Source: JAXHUE01 sp034189655
GTDB lineage: Bacteria > Chloroflexota > Dehalococcoidia > E44-bin15
Assembly (NCBI GenBank): GCA_034189655.1
Contig: JAXHUE010000003.1
Location: forward strand, 44,132-108,131
Length of the DNA stretch: 64,000 nucleotides
Direction of reading: 5' to 3'
The notes below the pieces were generated by a model. The model saw nothing but the letters and a program-made list of their open reading frames with translations. It was not told the DNA's origin and did not search any database. Made by a program: the position numbers and the translations under genes. Position 1 is the first letter of the stretch, and each line of letters begins with the position of its first letter. Of the stretch, positions 6,987 through 15,987 are shown piece after piece.

Positions 6987-9346
6987 GCGGCGTGACCTTC
7001 GCCTCGATGTGGTGGCTCACGGTCGAGCTCCTGGGGCTCATCGCCCTGCCGCTCACCCTGGTGGTGTTCAAGCGCCTCCCCGACAGGGGCTATGCCTTCA
7101 GCAAGGCGCTGGCCATACTGCTGGTCTCTTTTATCTTGTGGCTCCTGGCCTATGCCCACATCCTGCCCAACACCTGGTGGGCCATCATACTCATCATAGC
7201 CGCGGGTGCTATAGGCTCCCTGGTGCTGGCGGTGCGCCGTCGCCGCGAGCTCGCCGAGTTCTTCAGGCGGGAGCGCACCATCATCATCGCCACCGAGGCC
7301 GTGTTCCTGCTCGCCTTCGTCGCCTATCTCGCGATACGCGCCTTCAACCCGGACATCCTCTTCGGCGAAAAGCCCATGGACTTCGCCTTCATGAACGGCA
7401 TCTTGAGGAGCACCTACTTTCCCCCCATCGACCCGTGGCTTGCCGGCTACAGCATCAGCTACTACTACGGCGGCTACCAGATAATGGCCATGCTCACCAT
7501 GCTTACCGGCGTGCCCGCGGCGGTGTCGTTCAACCTCTCCCTGGCACTGGTCTTCGCCCTGACCACCGTCGGCGCCTTCAGCGTGGTCTACAACCTGGTA
7601 CGCATGGGCAGGGGTGGGGTCAGGGCGGCGGTGGGGATGGGCCTGGTCGCCGCCGGCCTGCTTTTAGTCCTGGGCAACCTGGTGGGGGTGCTGGAGATGC
7701 TGCATGCCCACGGGTTCGGCAGCGCCGGGTTCTGGGAGTGGGTGGGCATCGCCGGGCTGGACCACCCCTATAGCGGCGTGACCTGGTACCCCAACGAGCA
7801 CTGGTGGTGGTGGCGCTCGACGCGGCTGATAAACACCCTGTCCCCCGGCGTCAGCAACGGTCTGGACTACACCATCACGGAGTTCCCCGCCTTCAGCTTC
7901 CTCTTCGCCGACCTCCACCCCCACCTCATGGCGCTGCCCTTCTCCCTGCTCACCATGGCGATGTGTCTGGAGCTCATGGTGTCGGCGCAGTCGCCGGGGG
8001 TGGCCTGGTTCAAGGCCAACTGGCCCCGCTTCCTGGTCTTTGCCATCGCCCTGGGGTCGCTCGGCTTCATCAATACCTGGGACATCACCACCTATAGCCT
8101 GCTCTTCGCACTGGCCGCGCTCATCGGGGGCTACCTGGCCTGGGGGCGGATGAGCCTCGGCCTGCTCAAGGACGTGGCCCTGTTCGTCGCTGCCCTCGTT
8201 GCCTGTGCCTTCGTGCTCTACCTCCCCTTCTACATCGGGCTCGACACCCAGGTCCAGGGCATCGGACTGGTGGGCGATATCGACACCCAGCCGCACCACT
8301 TCTTCCTCTTCTGGGGGGTCCTGCTGTTCATCACCGTGTCCTTCGTGGTGGCCCAGTCGTGGGGCGCGCTCAAGGAGGGCCTGCCGTCGTGGGGGTATGT
8401 GCTCCTGGCGGTGGCGGTGCCCGTCCTGCCGTTTGTCATATGGGCCGTGGCCAGCCAGGCCGGCGGTGTGGGCCTCCTCGCCGCGATGGGCAAGCTGTGG
8501 CACGTGCTTCCCTTAATAATAGTGCTCATACTGGCCCTCCTGGTCATCGTGAAGAGGGCGCAGCGCGTCGTGGCCAGCGACGACGGGGACGGCGGTGAGG
8601 AGCGGGCCTCCATCTTCGCCATGGTGCTCCTGTTCACCGGCTTCCTCCTCGTCATGGGCTGCGAGCTCTTCCTGGTGAAGGACTTCTTCTATCCCTGGCG
8701 CATGAACACCATGTTCAAGCTGTACTACATGGCGTGGCTGGTGCTCGCCATCTCAGCGGCCTATGGCCTCTACTGGATCGCGGTGCACTGGCGGCCGGCC
8801 TCACTCGCTGCCATGGTAGGTCGCGCCACCTGGTGGGTGGTCTTGGGCTTCCTCATCCTGGGCAGCCTCATCTACCCGGTGGCGGCCTCCATCACGATGT
8901 ACGATTTCAACCGCTCGCCCACGCTCAATGGCCTGGCCTTCGTGGAGAGCGCCCGTCCATCGGAGTACGAGGCCATCGCCTGGCTCAACAGCGATGTCGA
9001 GGGGGCGCCGGTCATCGTGGAGGCCACCGGCGGGTACTTCACCGACTACTTCCGCATATCGGCGCGCACCGGGCTGCCCACCATCCTGGGCTGTCCCGGG
9101 CACGAGCGCCAGTGGCGTGGCGGGGACGAGCTCTTCGTCGGCCGCGAGGCAGACATCGATGCCATCTACGAGGGCGAGGACATGGCCCAGGTCGAGGCCC
9201 TCTTCCAGGAGTACGATGTCACCTACGTCTACGTGGGCCACCTGGAGCGGGAGCAGTACGGTGAGGCAGTGGCCGACCGCTTCGCCGGCTTCATGGACGT
9301 GGCCTTCGCCAACGAGGGCGTCACCATATACCAGGTGAGGGAGTAG
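6983..9346 (+). CDS. Chlor_Arch_YYY-type (DUF2298) polytopic membrane protein
   Basis: 787 residues and very hydrophobic, with roughly 14 or more membrane segments and a C-terminal soluble tail from about residue 650 (residue count from the GTG). The name-giving motif is visible as GYSISYYYGGYQIM, after F-G-E-K-P-M-D-F-A-F-M-N; the first helix region contains D-R-G-Y-A-F-S-K. These fit the TIGR03662 family, shared by Chloroflexi and archaea and usually next to an Agl23-like protein, as here. The GTG at 6983 overlaps the ftsY stop and has GAGGTG upstream. It probably acts in glycan or glycolipid assembly at the membrane (inference from family and neighbours); the reaction is unknown. Confidence 0.82.
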   Translation: MSGVTFASMWWLTVELLGLIALPLTLVVFKRLPDRGYAFSKALAILLVSFILWLLAYAHILPNTWWAIILIIAAGAIGSLVLAVRRRRELAEFFRRERTIIIATEAVFLLAFVAYLAIRAFNPDILFGEKPMDFAFMNGILRSTYFPPIDPWLAGYSISYYYGGYQIMAMLTMLTGVPAAVSFNLSLALVFALTTVGAFSVVYNLVRMGRGGVRAAVGMGLVAAGLLLVLGNLVGVLEMLHAHGFGSAGFWEWVGIAGLDHPYSGVTWYPNEHWWWWRSTRLINTLSPGVSNGLDYTITEFPAFSFLFADLHPHLMALPFSLLTMAMCLELMVSAQSPGVAWFKANWPRFLVFAIALGSLGFINTWDITTYSLLFALAALIGGYLAWGRMSLGLLKDVALFVAALVACAFVLYLPFYIGLDTQVQGIGLVGDIDTQPHHFFLFWGVLLFITVSFVVAQSWGALKEGLPSWGYVLLAVAVPVLPFVIWAVASQAGGVGLLAAMGKLWHVLPLIIVLILALLVIVKRAQRVVASDDGDGGEERASIFAMVLLFTGFLLVMGCELFLVKDFFYPWRMNTMFKLYYMAWLVLAISAAYGLYWIAVHWRPASLAAMVGRATWWVVLGFLILGSLIYPVAASITMYDFNRSPTLNGLAFVESARPSEYEAIAWLNSDVEGAPVIVEATGGYFTDYFRISARTGLPTILGCPGHERQWRGGDELFVGREADIDAIYEGEDMAQVEALFQEYDVTYVYVGHLEREQYGEAVADRFAGFMDVAFANEGVTIYQVRE

Positions 9347-9348
9347 CG

Positions 9349-11100
9349 GTGGAGAGGGTGAAGGCGTGGGCCGTGCGCTGGGCGCGCCCCCTGCTCAACT
9401 GGGAGGTTGCGGCATACGTCTTTCTAGCGGTGGTGGCGCTGGGGATGCACCTGTGGGCCCTGGACGCCCGCGCCTTCCAGTACGATGAGACCCTGCACGC
9501 CTTCTATAGCTGGAAGCTGTATACCGGGGAGAGCTACCAGCACAGCCCCATGATGCACGGCCCCTTCCAGTTCTACGGCACCGCGGCGTTGTTCCACCTC
9601 TTCGGCGATAGCGATGTTACGGCGCGCCTCCTCCCCGCCCTCTTCGGCACCGCGCTGGTGGCGCTGCCGTACCTTCTGCGTCGCCAGATGGGCCGCTGGG
9701 GGGCCATGGCCGCTGCTGTCCTGCTGGCCTTCTCCCCCACGCTGCTCTACTTCGGGCGCTTTGCCCGCAACGACATCTACATCGTGTTCTGGACGCTGCT
9801 CCTGGTGGTGTGCCTGTGGCGCTACATCGACGAGGGCAAGTCGCGCTACCTGTACATCGGGGCCGCCGCCTTGAGCTTGAGCTTCTGCACCAAGGAGGTG
9901 AGCTGGATCACCACCGGCATCATCGGCCTCTTCCTCCTCATCTGGGCCGGCCGTGAGCTCGTCGGCCGGGTGCGGCGCCGTGTCGACCTGAAGGCCCTCT
10001 CGCCACCCGCCGACTACCTGATCGTCGTCGGCACCCTCTCCCTGCCCCTGTTCGCCGCCTTCTGCCAGCTCATCCCCGGCGTGGACATCGATGGCGGGGC
10101 GGTGTGGCAGAAGGCGCTGGTGGTGGGGATACTCTTCGCGGTATCGCTGGCCGTCGGGCTACGCTGGGACTGGCGGCGCTGGTCGATCGCGGCCATCATC
10201 TTCTACGGCATCTTCTGCCTGTTCTACTCGTCGTTCTTCTCCAACGTAGATGGCCTGGCCAGCGGGATATGGGGCTCGGTGGACTACTGGCTGGCCAACC
10301 GCGACGCCCCGCGCATCGTGCAGCCCCTGTTCTACTACCCCATGGTGCTGGCCACGTACGAGTTCCTGCCCCTGCTCTTCGGCCTGGTCGGCGGGGTGTA
10401 CTACGCGATAAAGGGGGACGCCTTCTCCCGCTTCCTGGTGTACTGGGCGGCGATGGCCCTCATCCTCCAGGTGTGGTCCGGGGAGAACACCGCCTGGCTC
10501 TCCGTCCACATCGCCCTGCCCCTCATCCTGCTCGCCGCGATGTTCATCGGCCGCGCACTGGCCGGAGGCTGGCCCGGGCGCTGGGCGCGGGTGGTGCCCG
10601 CCGCCGTCGTCCTGGCGCTTGCCGTCGTCTTCCCCTTCAGCGTGCACGTCGCCCTCCAGGCGAGCTACAATGTGAGCGACGAGCCGCCGCAGATGCTGGT
10701 CTACGCCGGCATGAGCCACGAGATGCGCCAGGTCGTGGACCAGATAGAGGGGCTGGCCGCAGACAGCGGCAAGGGGACAGGGTTGAGGATAAGCGTCGAT
10801 AACCCCCTCTACTGGGACTGGGCGTGGTACATCAGGGACTACGACGTGCAGTGGCTGTACGCCACCGACCTGGTCCCCGACGGGGACGTGCTGCTGCTGG
10901 CCCCGGAGAACGAGGCCGCCTTCGAGCCCCACCTGGGCGGCTACGGCGAGGGGCAGCACTTCCACGAGCGTATCTGGTTCCCCGAGGAGTACCGCGACCA
11001 CGGCATCGGGTGGTGGTGGCGCTACTTCTTGAGCAAGGAGACCGAGGGCCCCTACTGGTCGAGCGAGAGCATCGTCTACGTCGCCCAGGGGGTGCCGTGA
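9349..11100 (+). CDS. Agl23-like (TIGR03663) membrane glycosyltransferase-family protein
   Basis: 583 residues with about 12 transmembrane helices. The N-terminal part has the GT-C/PMT-like layout: D-A-R-A-F-Q-Y-D-E-T-L-H-A in the first loop, then H-S-P-M-M-H-G-P and F-G-R-F-A-R-N-D. This matches the family called flippase activity-associated protein Agl23. The GTG start lies 2 bases after the previous stop, so the two are co-transcribed. The likely role is mannosyl/glycosyl transfer from a lipid donor on the outer membrane face; donor and acceptor cannot be read from the sequence. Confidence 0.8.
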   Translation: MERVKAWAVRWARPLLNWEVAAYVFLAVVALGMHLWALDARAFQYDETLHAFYSWKLYTGESYQHSPMMHGPFQFYGTAALFHLFGDSDVTARLLPALFGTALVALPYLLRRQMGRWGAMAAAVLLAFSPTLLYFGRFARNDIYIVFWTLLLVVCLWRYIDEGKSRYLYIGAAALSLSFCTKEVSWITTGIIGLFLLIWAGRELVGRVRRRVDLKALSPPADYLIVVGTLSLPLFAAFCQLIPGVDIDGGAVWQKALVVGILFAVSLAVGLRWDWRRWSIAAIIFYGIFCLFYSSFFSNVDGLASGIWGSVDYWLANRDAPRIVQPLFYYPMVLATYEFLPLLFGLVGGVYYAIKGDAFSRFLVYWAAMALILQVWSGENTAWLSVHIALPLILLAAMFIGRALAGGWPGRWARVVPAAVVLALAVVFPFSVHVALQASYNVSDEPPQMLVYAGMSHEMRQVVDQIEGLAADSGKGTGLRISVDNPLYWDWAWYIRDYDVQWLYATDLVPDGDVLLLAPENEAAFEPHLGGYGEGQHFHERIWFPEEYRDHGIGWWWRYFLSKETEGPYWSSESIVYVAQGVP

Positions 11101-11129
11101 TTGCATGCCGGTACCCGTTGTACTATAAT
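11101..11129 (+). promoter_or_regulatory. Promoter for the UPF0104/FAD-oxidoreductase pair
   Basis: TTGCAT (11101-11106), a 17-base spacer and a perfect TATAAT (11124-11129), directly after the stop codon of the Agl23-like gene. It gives a leader of about 32 nt and lets the next two genes be expressed independently of ftsY. Confidence 0.78.
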
Positions 11130-11167
11130 GGGCCGAATAGAGGGCAGGCGTCTTTCCGTGAGGGGGG

Positions 11168-12202
11168 GTGAGGGCGTTTAGGAACAGACGGTTCTGGATA
11201 GGCCTGGTCATCACGCTGGTGTTTCTGGCCCTCTTCCTCTACCCCCTGCTGCGGACGGGCTTCGCCGACATGGGCCGGGCCCTCGCCGAGGCCAACTACC
11301 TCTATCTCATCCCCGCGCTCGCCGTATACTTCGTGGGCGTCTTCCTGCGCTCCGTCCGCTGGAGCTACCTGCTCCTGCCCCTGGGCCGCTTCTCCCCCTT
11401 CCGCCTCTTCCCGCTCGTCGTCATCGGCTTCATGGTGAACAACGTGCTGCCGGCGCGCCTGGGCATCGTGGCCCGGGCCATCATCCTGGGGGAGCGGGAG
11501 CGCATGAGCAAGATGGCCGCCGGGGGCACCATGGTGGTGGAGCAGGTGTTCGATGGCGTGACCCTCCTCTTCTTCATCGCCGTGGTCGCCATCTTCGGGG
11601 TATCACTGGCCGGGGTGTTGCAGGGCACGGTATACGTGGTGGCCGGCCTCTTCATATTGGCCCTGGTGCTGTGCCTGGCCCTGGCCTCGTCGGAGCGGCT
11701 GGCGCAGTGGGTGGTATCGCTCGTCGTGCGCCTGCTGCCCCATCGCTGGCGGGAGCGGGTGGGGCTGTGGCTTGTGCGGCTGGTGGAGGGCCTGGGTATC
11801 ATGCGCAGCCCGTGGCGGCTCCTGGTGGTGTTCCTGCTCTCGAACCTGGTGTGGCTCGCCGAGGCGGGCACCTTCTACTTCGTCGCCCTCTCCTTCGACC
11901 TGGGGCAGCCCTTCTACGTGCTGCTGCTGGCGACGGCGGTGGCCAACCTGGCGTGGGCGCTGCTCATGACCCAGGGCGGCCTGGGCTCCTTTGACCTGGC
12001 CGCACAGCAGACGCTGGTGTTCTTCGGCGTCGGCGTGGGGCTGGCCAGCTCCTACGTGCTGGTGCTCCACGCCGTGCTCCTCCTGCCCATGACCGCTCTC
12101 GGGTTCGTGTTCCTGTGGCTGGAGAACCTCTCGCTGTCACGCCTGGTGTCACGTGGCGAGGAGCTCTCGGCGCAAGAAGATACAGCGGAGGGCGAGACAT
12201 GA
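11168..12202 (+). CDS. UPF0104 / LPG synthase transmembrane-domain flippase-like protein
   Basis: 344 residues, about 8 membrane helices. Conserved features of the TIGR00374/AglD-type family are visible: R-S-x-R-W-S-Y-L-L-L-P, N-N-V-L-P-A-R-L-G-I-x-A-R, and V-E-Q-V-F-D-G near the middle. Family members are proposed lipid-linked glycan flippases or membrane partners of glycosyltransferases. GTG start with a purine-rich G tract before it. It overlaps the next gene by 4 bases (ATGA). Confidence 0.78.
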   Translation: MRAFRNRRFWIGLVITLVFLALFLYPLLRTGFADMGRALAEANYLYLIPALAVYFVGVFLRSVRWSYLLLPLGRFSPFRLFPLVVIGFMVNNVLPARLGIVARAIILGERERMSKMAAGGTMVVEQVFDGVTLLFFIAVVAIFGVSLAGVLQGTVYVVAGLFILALVLCLALASSERLAQWVVSLVVRLLPHRWRERVGLWLVRLVEGLGIMRSPWRLLVVFLLSNLVWLAEAGTFYFVALSFDLGQPFYVLLLATAVANLAWALLMTQGGLGSFDLAAQQTLVFFGVGVGLASSYVLVLHAVLLLPMTALGFVFLWLENLSLSRLVSRGEELSAQEDTAEGET

Positions 12203-13515
12203 GGGTCGGCATAGTTGGCGGCGGCATCGCCGGGCTCACCGCGGCCTACGAGCTGGGCCAGCGGGGCCACACCCCCGTGGTCTTCGAGAAGCGGCCTGAG
12301 CTCGGCGGCCAGGCGGCCACCATAGAGGTCGGTGGGGAGCGCCTGGAGGGGTTCTACCACCACATCTTCACCAGTGACCAGGAGGTACGCCAGCTCATCG
12401 ATGAGCTGGGGCTGGGGGGAGACCTCCGCTGGCTCGACTCTAGGGTAGGCTTCTACCACAGGGGGAGGGTATACCCCTTCGTCACCCCGCTGGACCTGCT
12501 GCGCTTCCGCCCCTTACGTCCCGTCGACCGGGTGCGCCTGGGGCTGGCCTCGCTGTACCTGAGGCGCTACCGGGACTGGCAGCGCCTCGAGGGGGTCACC
12601 GCGCGCGAGTGGGTGACGCGCTATGCCGGCAGGCGCAGCTACGAGGTGGTGTGGGGCCCCATGCTGCGCAACAAGTTCGGCGACAGCCTCGATGAGGTGG
12701 GCATGGTGTGGCTGTGGGGCAAGATACACCTGCGCCTCACCTCGCGCCAGGGGGAGCACGAGCAACTGGGATACCTCGATGGGAGCTACGGCCGGCTCAT
12801 CGATGCCCTGGGCGAGGCCGTCCTCGGCTCAGGCGGGGAGATTTACACGGAGGCGACGGCCACCGCCGTCGCCGTCGAGGGGGGGAAGGTGGTGGGGCTG
12901 CGGGTGGGGGGAGAGGTGCACCCCTGCGACGCCGTGATCGCCACCGTGTCATCGCCGGACTTCCTCCAGCTCGCACCTCCGCTGCCCGCGGAGTATGGCG
13001 CAATGCTGCGGATGGCGCGCTACCAGTCGGCGGCGTGCCTGGTGCTCGCCTTGAACCAGCCCTTCATGGACTACTACTGGCTGAACATCGGCGAGAGCAC
13101 CATGCCCTTCGTCGCCGTCATCGAGCACACCAACTTCGTCGAACCGTCGCGGTACCGGGGACGGCGCATCCTGTATGTCTCCAACTATCTCTCCAGTGAG
13201 AGCCCTCTCTACGGCATGGGCCCACAGGGGCTTCTGGACGAGTACCTGCCCTACCTGCAGCGCATAAACCCCCGCCTCGACCTCTCCTGGGTGGAGGAGA
13301 GCCATGTCTTTCGCGAGGAGTGGGCGCAGCCCATCGTCACCACCGACTACCTGCGGCAGATACCCGACCATCGCACCCCGGTCCCCGGCCTCTACCTGGC
13401 CAACACCACCCAGATATACCCTGAAGACCGGGGGATGAACTACAGCGTGCGCCTGGGACGGCAGATAGCCGATATCGTCACCGCCGACGGCGCCCGCCAC
13501 GGCGAGGAGGGTTGA
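12199..13515 (+). CDS. FAD-dependent oxidoreductase (protoporphyrinogen oxidase/UGM-like amine oxidase fold)
   Basis: 438 residues. The N-terminus has a Rossmann dinucleotide motif G-G-G-I-A-G-L-T-A-A-Y-E-L and E-K-R-P-E-L-G-G-Q-A, then E-G-F-Y-H-H-I-F. The C-terminus carries G-L-Y-L-A-N and the FAD-ribityl region G-M-N-Y-S-V. The family includes protoporphyrinogen oxidase, carotenoid desaturases and UDP-galactopyranose mutase-like proteins; the sequence does not choose among them. It is coupled to the UPF0104 gene, so a role in sugar-lipid or isoprenoid-lipid modification is plausible but inferred. Confidence 0.72.
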   Translation: MRVGIVGGGIAGLTAAYELGQRGHTPVVFEKRPELGGQAATIEVGGERLEGFYHHIFTSDQEVRQLIDELGLGGDLRWLDSRVGFYHRGRVYPFVTPLDLLRFRPLRPVDRVRLGLASLYLRRYRDWQRLEGVTAREWVTRYAGRRSYEVVWGPMLRNKFGDSLDEVGMVWLWGKIHLRLTSRQGEHEQLGYLDGSYGRLIDALGEAVLGSGGEIYTEATATAVAVEGGKVVGLRVGGEVHPCDAVIATVSSPDFLQLAPPLPAEYGAMLRMARYQSAACLVLALNQPFMDYYWLNIGESTMPFVAVIEHTNFVEPSRYRGRRILYVSNYLSSESPLYGMGPQGLLDEYLPYLQRINPRLDLSWVEESHVFREEWAQPIVTTDYLRQIPDHRTPVPGLYLANTTQIYPEDRGMNYSVRLGRQIADIVTADGARHGEEG

Positions 13516-13540
13516 AATTCTCACTGCCCCGTAGTATAGT
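13512..13540 (+). promoter_or_regulatory. Promoter for nfnAB
   Basis: TTGAAA (13512-13517), a 17-base spacer and TATAGT (13535-13540), overlapping the end of the FAD oxidoreductase gene. Transcription from about 13547 leaves an untranslated leader of about 190 nt before nfnA. Confidence 0.65.
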
Positions 13541-13739
13541 GAGTAGGGCCCGCCAGGGGCTTACCCCGCACACACGTTTTAGCTATGAGAGAGAGCGCCA
13601 GCCAGGTTCCTCGCCCGTCCGCACTCGTAGCGGGTACCCATTTTCTATTCAGGCCATCTTCCATCGCAGCGCGGGCATGTCGGCGGCCTTACAGGCTCTT
13701 GCCGGGCGAGGTACCGGGAAGACACGGAGGGTCTAGAGT
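13541..13739 (+). other. Long untranslated leader of nfnAB
   Basis: About 190 nt without a convincing gene. It holds a GGGG-CTTA-CCCC mini-hairpin near 13557-13568 and a nested helix near 13680-13715 (CGGC-GGCC...GGC...GCCG). I do not recognise a known riboswitch class. A 74-codon TTG-started frame covers it but has no family features. Confidence 0.4.
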
Positions 13740-14597
13740 ATGTACCGTATAGTGCACCGAGAGGACCTGGTCCCCAACATACACCTGTTCGACGTTGAGG
13801 CCCCGCTGGTGGCACGCAAAGGCCAGGCGGGGCAGTTCGTCATCGTGAGGGTGGGCGAGACCGGGGAGCGCATACCGCTCACCATCGCCGACTGGGACCG
13901 GGAGGCCGGCACCATCACCATCGTGTTCATGGAGGTAGGTGCCACCACGCGCAAGCTGGCCACCCTGGGCGTCGGCGACCACCTCGATAACTTCGTGGGG
14001 CCCCTGGGGTTGCCCACCCACATCGAGCGCTTCGGCACGGTGTGCTGTGTCGGCGGCGGTGTGGGGGTGGCCCCCATCATGCCCATCGCACGGACGCTCA
14101 AGGAGGCCGGGAACCGGGTGGTCTCCATCATGGGGGCCAGGAACAGAGACCTCCTCTTCTGGGAGGACCGCCTCCGTGAGGTGAGTGACGAGCTCATCGT
14201 GACCACCGACGATGGCTCCTATGCCCGCAAGGGGGTGGTCACCGAGCCCCTCAAGGAGCTCCTGGAGGGGGACGAGCGCATAGACCTGGTGATCGCCATC
14301 GGGCCGGTGGTGATGATGAAGTTCTGCTGCCGCACCACAGAGCCCTTCGGGGTAAAGACCATGGTGAGCCTAAACCCCATCATGGTAGACGGTACCGGGA
14401 TGTGCGGCTGCTGCCGCGTCGAGGTAGGTGGCGATACCAGGTTCACCTGCGTCGATGGCCCCGACTTCGACGGCCACCAGGTGGACTGGGACCTCCTGCT
14501 CTCCCGGCAGCGGATATACCTTGACGAGGAGCGAAAGTCCGTGGAGCACTGGGAGCACCAGTGCCAGTCCCTAGGCCGAGAGGTACGTCATGGCTAA
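13740..14597 (+). CDS. nfnA: NfnA/SudB-like ferredoxin-NAD(P) oxidoreductase subunit
   Basis: 285 residues. The N-terminal FAD-binding barrel is followed by an NAD-binding domain (C-V-G-G-G-V-G-V-A-P near residue 100) and a C-terminal [2Fe-2S] site with cysteines in G-M-C-G-C-C-R-V and F-T-C-V-D-G-P. This is the layout of NfnA/SudB and PyrK-like proteins. With NfnB it forms the complex that couples NADPH oxidation to ferredoxin and NAD+ reduction, or the reverse. No pyrD is adjacent, so a dihydroorotate role is unlikely. It overlaps nfnB by 8 bases. Confidence 0.85.
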   Translation: MYRIVHREDLVPNIHLFDVEAPLVARKGQAGQFVIVRVGETGERIPLTIADWDREAGTITIVFMEVGATTRKLATLGVGDHLDNFVGPLGLPTHIERFGTVCCVGGGVGVAPIMPIARTLKEAGNRVVSIMGARNRDLLFWEDRLREVSDELIVTTDDGSYARKGVVTEPLKELLEGDERIDLVIAIGPVVMMKFCCRTTEPFGVKTMVSLNPIMVDGTGMCGCCRVEVGGDTRFTCVDGPDFDGHQVDWDLLLSRQRIYLDEERKSVEHWEHQCQSLGREVRHG

Positions 14598-15987
14598 GAT
14601 AGACCTAAACCGCATGTCGATGCCCAAGCAAGACCCCGAGGTGCGGGCCCACAACTTCAACGAGGTGGCGCTGGGGTACACCGAGGAGATGGCCAGGGCG
14701 GAGGCCGCCCGCTGCATCCAGTGCAAGAAGCGAAACTGCGTCACCGGCTGCCCCGTAGATATCGACATCCCTGAGTTCATCGCCGCAGTTGCCGAGGGTA
14801 ACATGCCAGAGGCGGTGCGCGTCCTGAAGGGCAAGAACAGCCTGCCCGGCATCTGCGGCCGGGTGTGTCCCCAGGAGAGCCAGTGCGAGGAGACCTGCTC
14901 CCTGGCCAAGAAGGGCGCCCCCATCGCCATCGGGAGACTTGAGCGCTACGTGGCCGACTGGGAGCTGGCCCAGGGACGGATGGAGCGCCCCCAGATGGCC
15001 TCCTCGTCGGGGAAGCGAGTGGCCGTGGTGGGGTCGGGGCCGGCGGGGCTCACCGCCGCCGCTGACCTGGCCAAGCTGGGACACCAGGTCACCATGTTCG
15101 AAGGCCTCCACGTCGCCGGGGGGGTGCTGATGTATGGCATCCCTGAGTTCCGCTTGCCCAAGCACATCGTGCAGCAGGAGGTGGAGTTCGTGAAGTCGCT
15201 GGGGGTGGAGCTGGTGCTCGATGCCGTGGTGGGCAAGACCATGACCGTGGACGAGATCATGGCCGACGGCTATCACGCCGTGTTCCTGGGCACCGGGGCC
15301 GGGCTGCCCATGTTCATGAACATACCGGGAGAGAACTTAAACGGCATCTACTCCGCCAACGAGTACTTGACCCGCACCAACCTGATGAAGGCCTACCTCT
15401 TCCCCGACTACGAGACCCCCATCAAGCTGGGGCAGCGGGTGGCGGTGGTCGGCGGGGGCAACGTGGCCATGGACTCAGCGCGCTGCGCCCTGCGCCTCGG
15501 TGCCGAACAGGTATACATCATCTACCGCCGCTCCGAGGCCGAGATGCCGGCGCGCCGCGAGGAGGTAGAGAACGCCCAGGAGGAGGGCGTCATCTTCAAG
15601 CTGCTCACCAACCCCAAGCAGTTCCTGGGCAACGACCAGGGATGGGTAGTGGGCGCCGAGTGCTACGAGATGGAACTGGGGGAGCCCGACGCCAGTGGCC
15701 GCCGTCGCCCCGTGGTCAAGGAGGGCAGCGAGCACACCATCGATGTCGATACCGTGGTGGTGGCCCTGGGCACCACCCCCAACCCCCTGGTTCCCACCAC
15801 CACCGAGGGGCTGGAGGTCACCAAGCGGGGCACCGTGGTCGCCGACGAGGAGACGGGGAAGACGGTGAAGACCGCCGTGTGGGCCGGCGGCGATGTGGTA
15901 ACCGGCGCCGCCACCGTGATCAGCGCCATGGGGGCGGGGAAGCGGGCCGCCGCCTCCATCGATACCTACCTGCGTAACGGGGCCTGA
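14590..15987 (+). CDS. nfnB: NfnB/SudA-like NADPH-dependent flavoprotein (glutamate synthase small-chain family)
   Basis: 465 residues. The N-terminal helical domain has cysteine sets C-I-Q-C-K-K-R-N-C, G-C-P-V-D-I and C-G-R-V-C-P...C-E-E-T-C for two [4Fe-4S] clusters. Two Rossmann folds follow: G-S-G-P-A-G-L (FAD) and G-G-G-N-V-A-M-D (NADPH), then A-G-G-D-V-V-T-G. Length and pairing with nfnA fit the NADH-dependent ferredoxin:NADP+ oxidoreductase beta subunit rather than glutamate synthase, since no large chain is nearby. Confidence 0.88.
   Translation: MAKIDLNRMSMPKQDPEVRAHNFNEVALGYTEEMARAEAARCIQCKKRNCVTGCPVDIDIPEFIAAVAEGNMPEAVRVLKGKNSLPGICGRVCPQESQCEETCSLAKKGAPIAIGRLERYVADWELAQGRMERPQMASSSGKRVAVVGSGPAGLTAAADLAKLGHQVTMFEGLHVAGGVLMYGIPEFRLPKHIVQQEVEFVKSLGVELVLDAVVGKTMTVDEIMADGYHAVFLGTGAGLPMFMNIPGENLNGIYSANEYLTRTNLMKAYLFPDYETPIKLGQRVAVVGGGNVAMDSARCALRLGAEQVYIIYRRSEAEMPARREEVENAQEEGVIFKLLTNPKQFLGNDQGWVVGAECYEMELGEPDASGRRRPVVKEGSEHTIDVDTVVVALGTTPNPLVPTTTEGLEVTKRGTVVADEETGKTVKTAVWAGGDVVTGAATVISAMGAGKRAAASIDTYLRNGA

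Noticed and set aside
13512..13736. A 74-residue TTG-started frame in the nfnAB leader
   Set aside because: It begins inside the predicted promoter, has no ribosome-binding site and no recognisable features.
13541..13739. T-box riboswitch in the nfnAB leader
   Set aside because: GCGGGTACCC only loosely recalls a T-box; the conserved T-box sequence and specifier stem are missing, and nfnAB is not an amino-acid gene.
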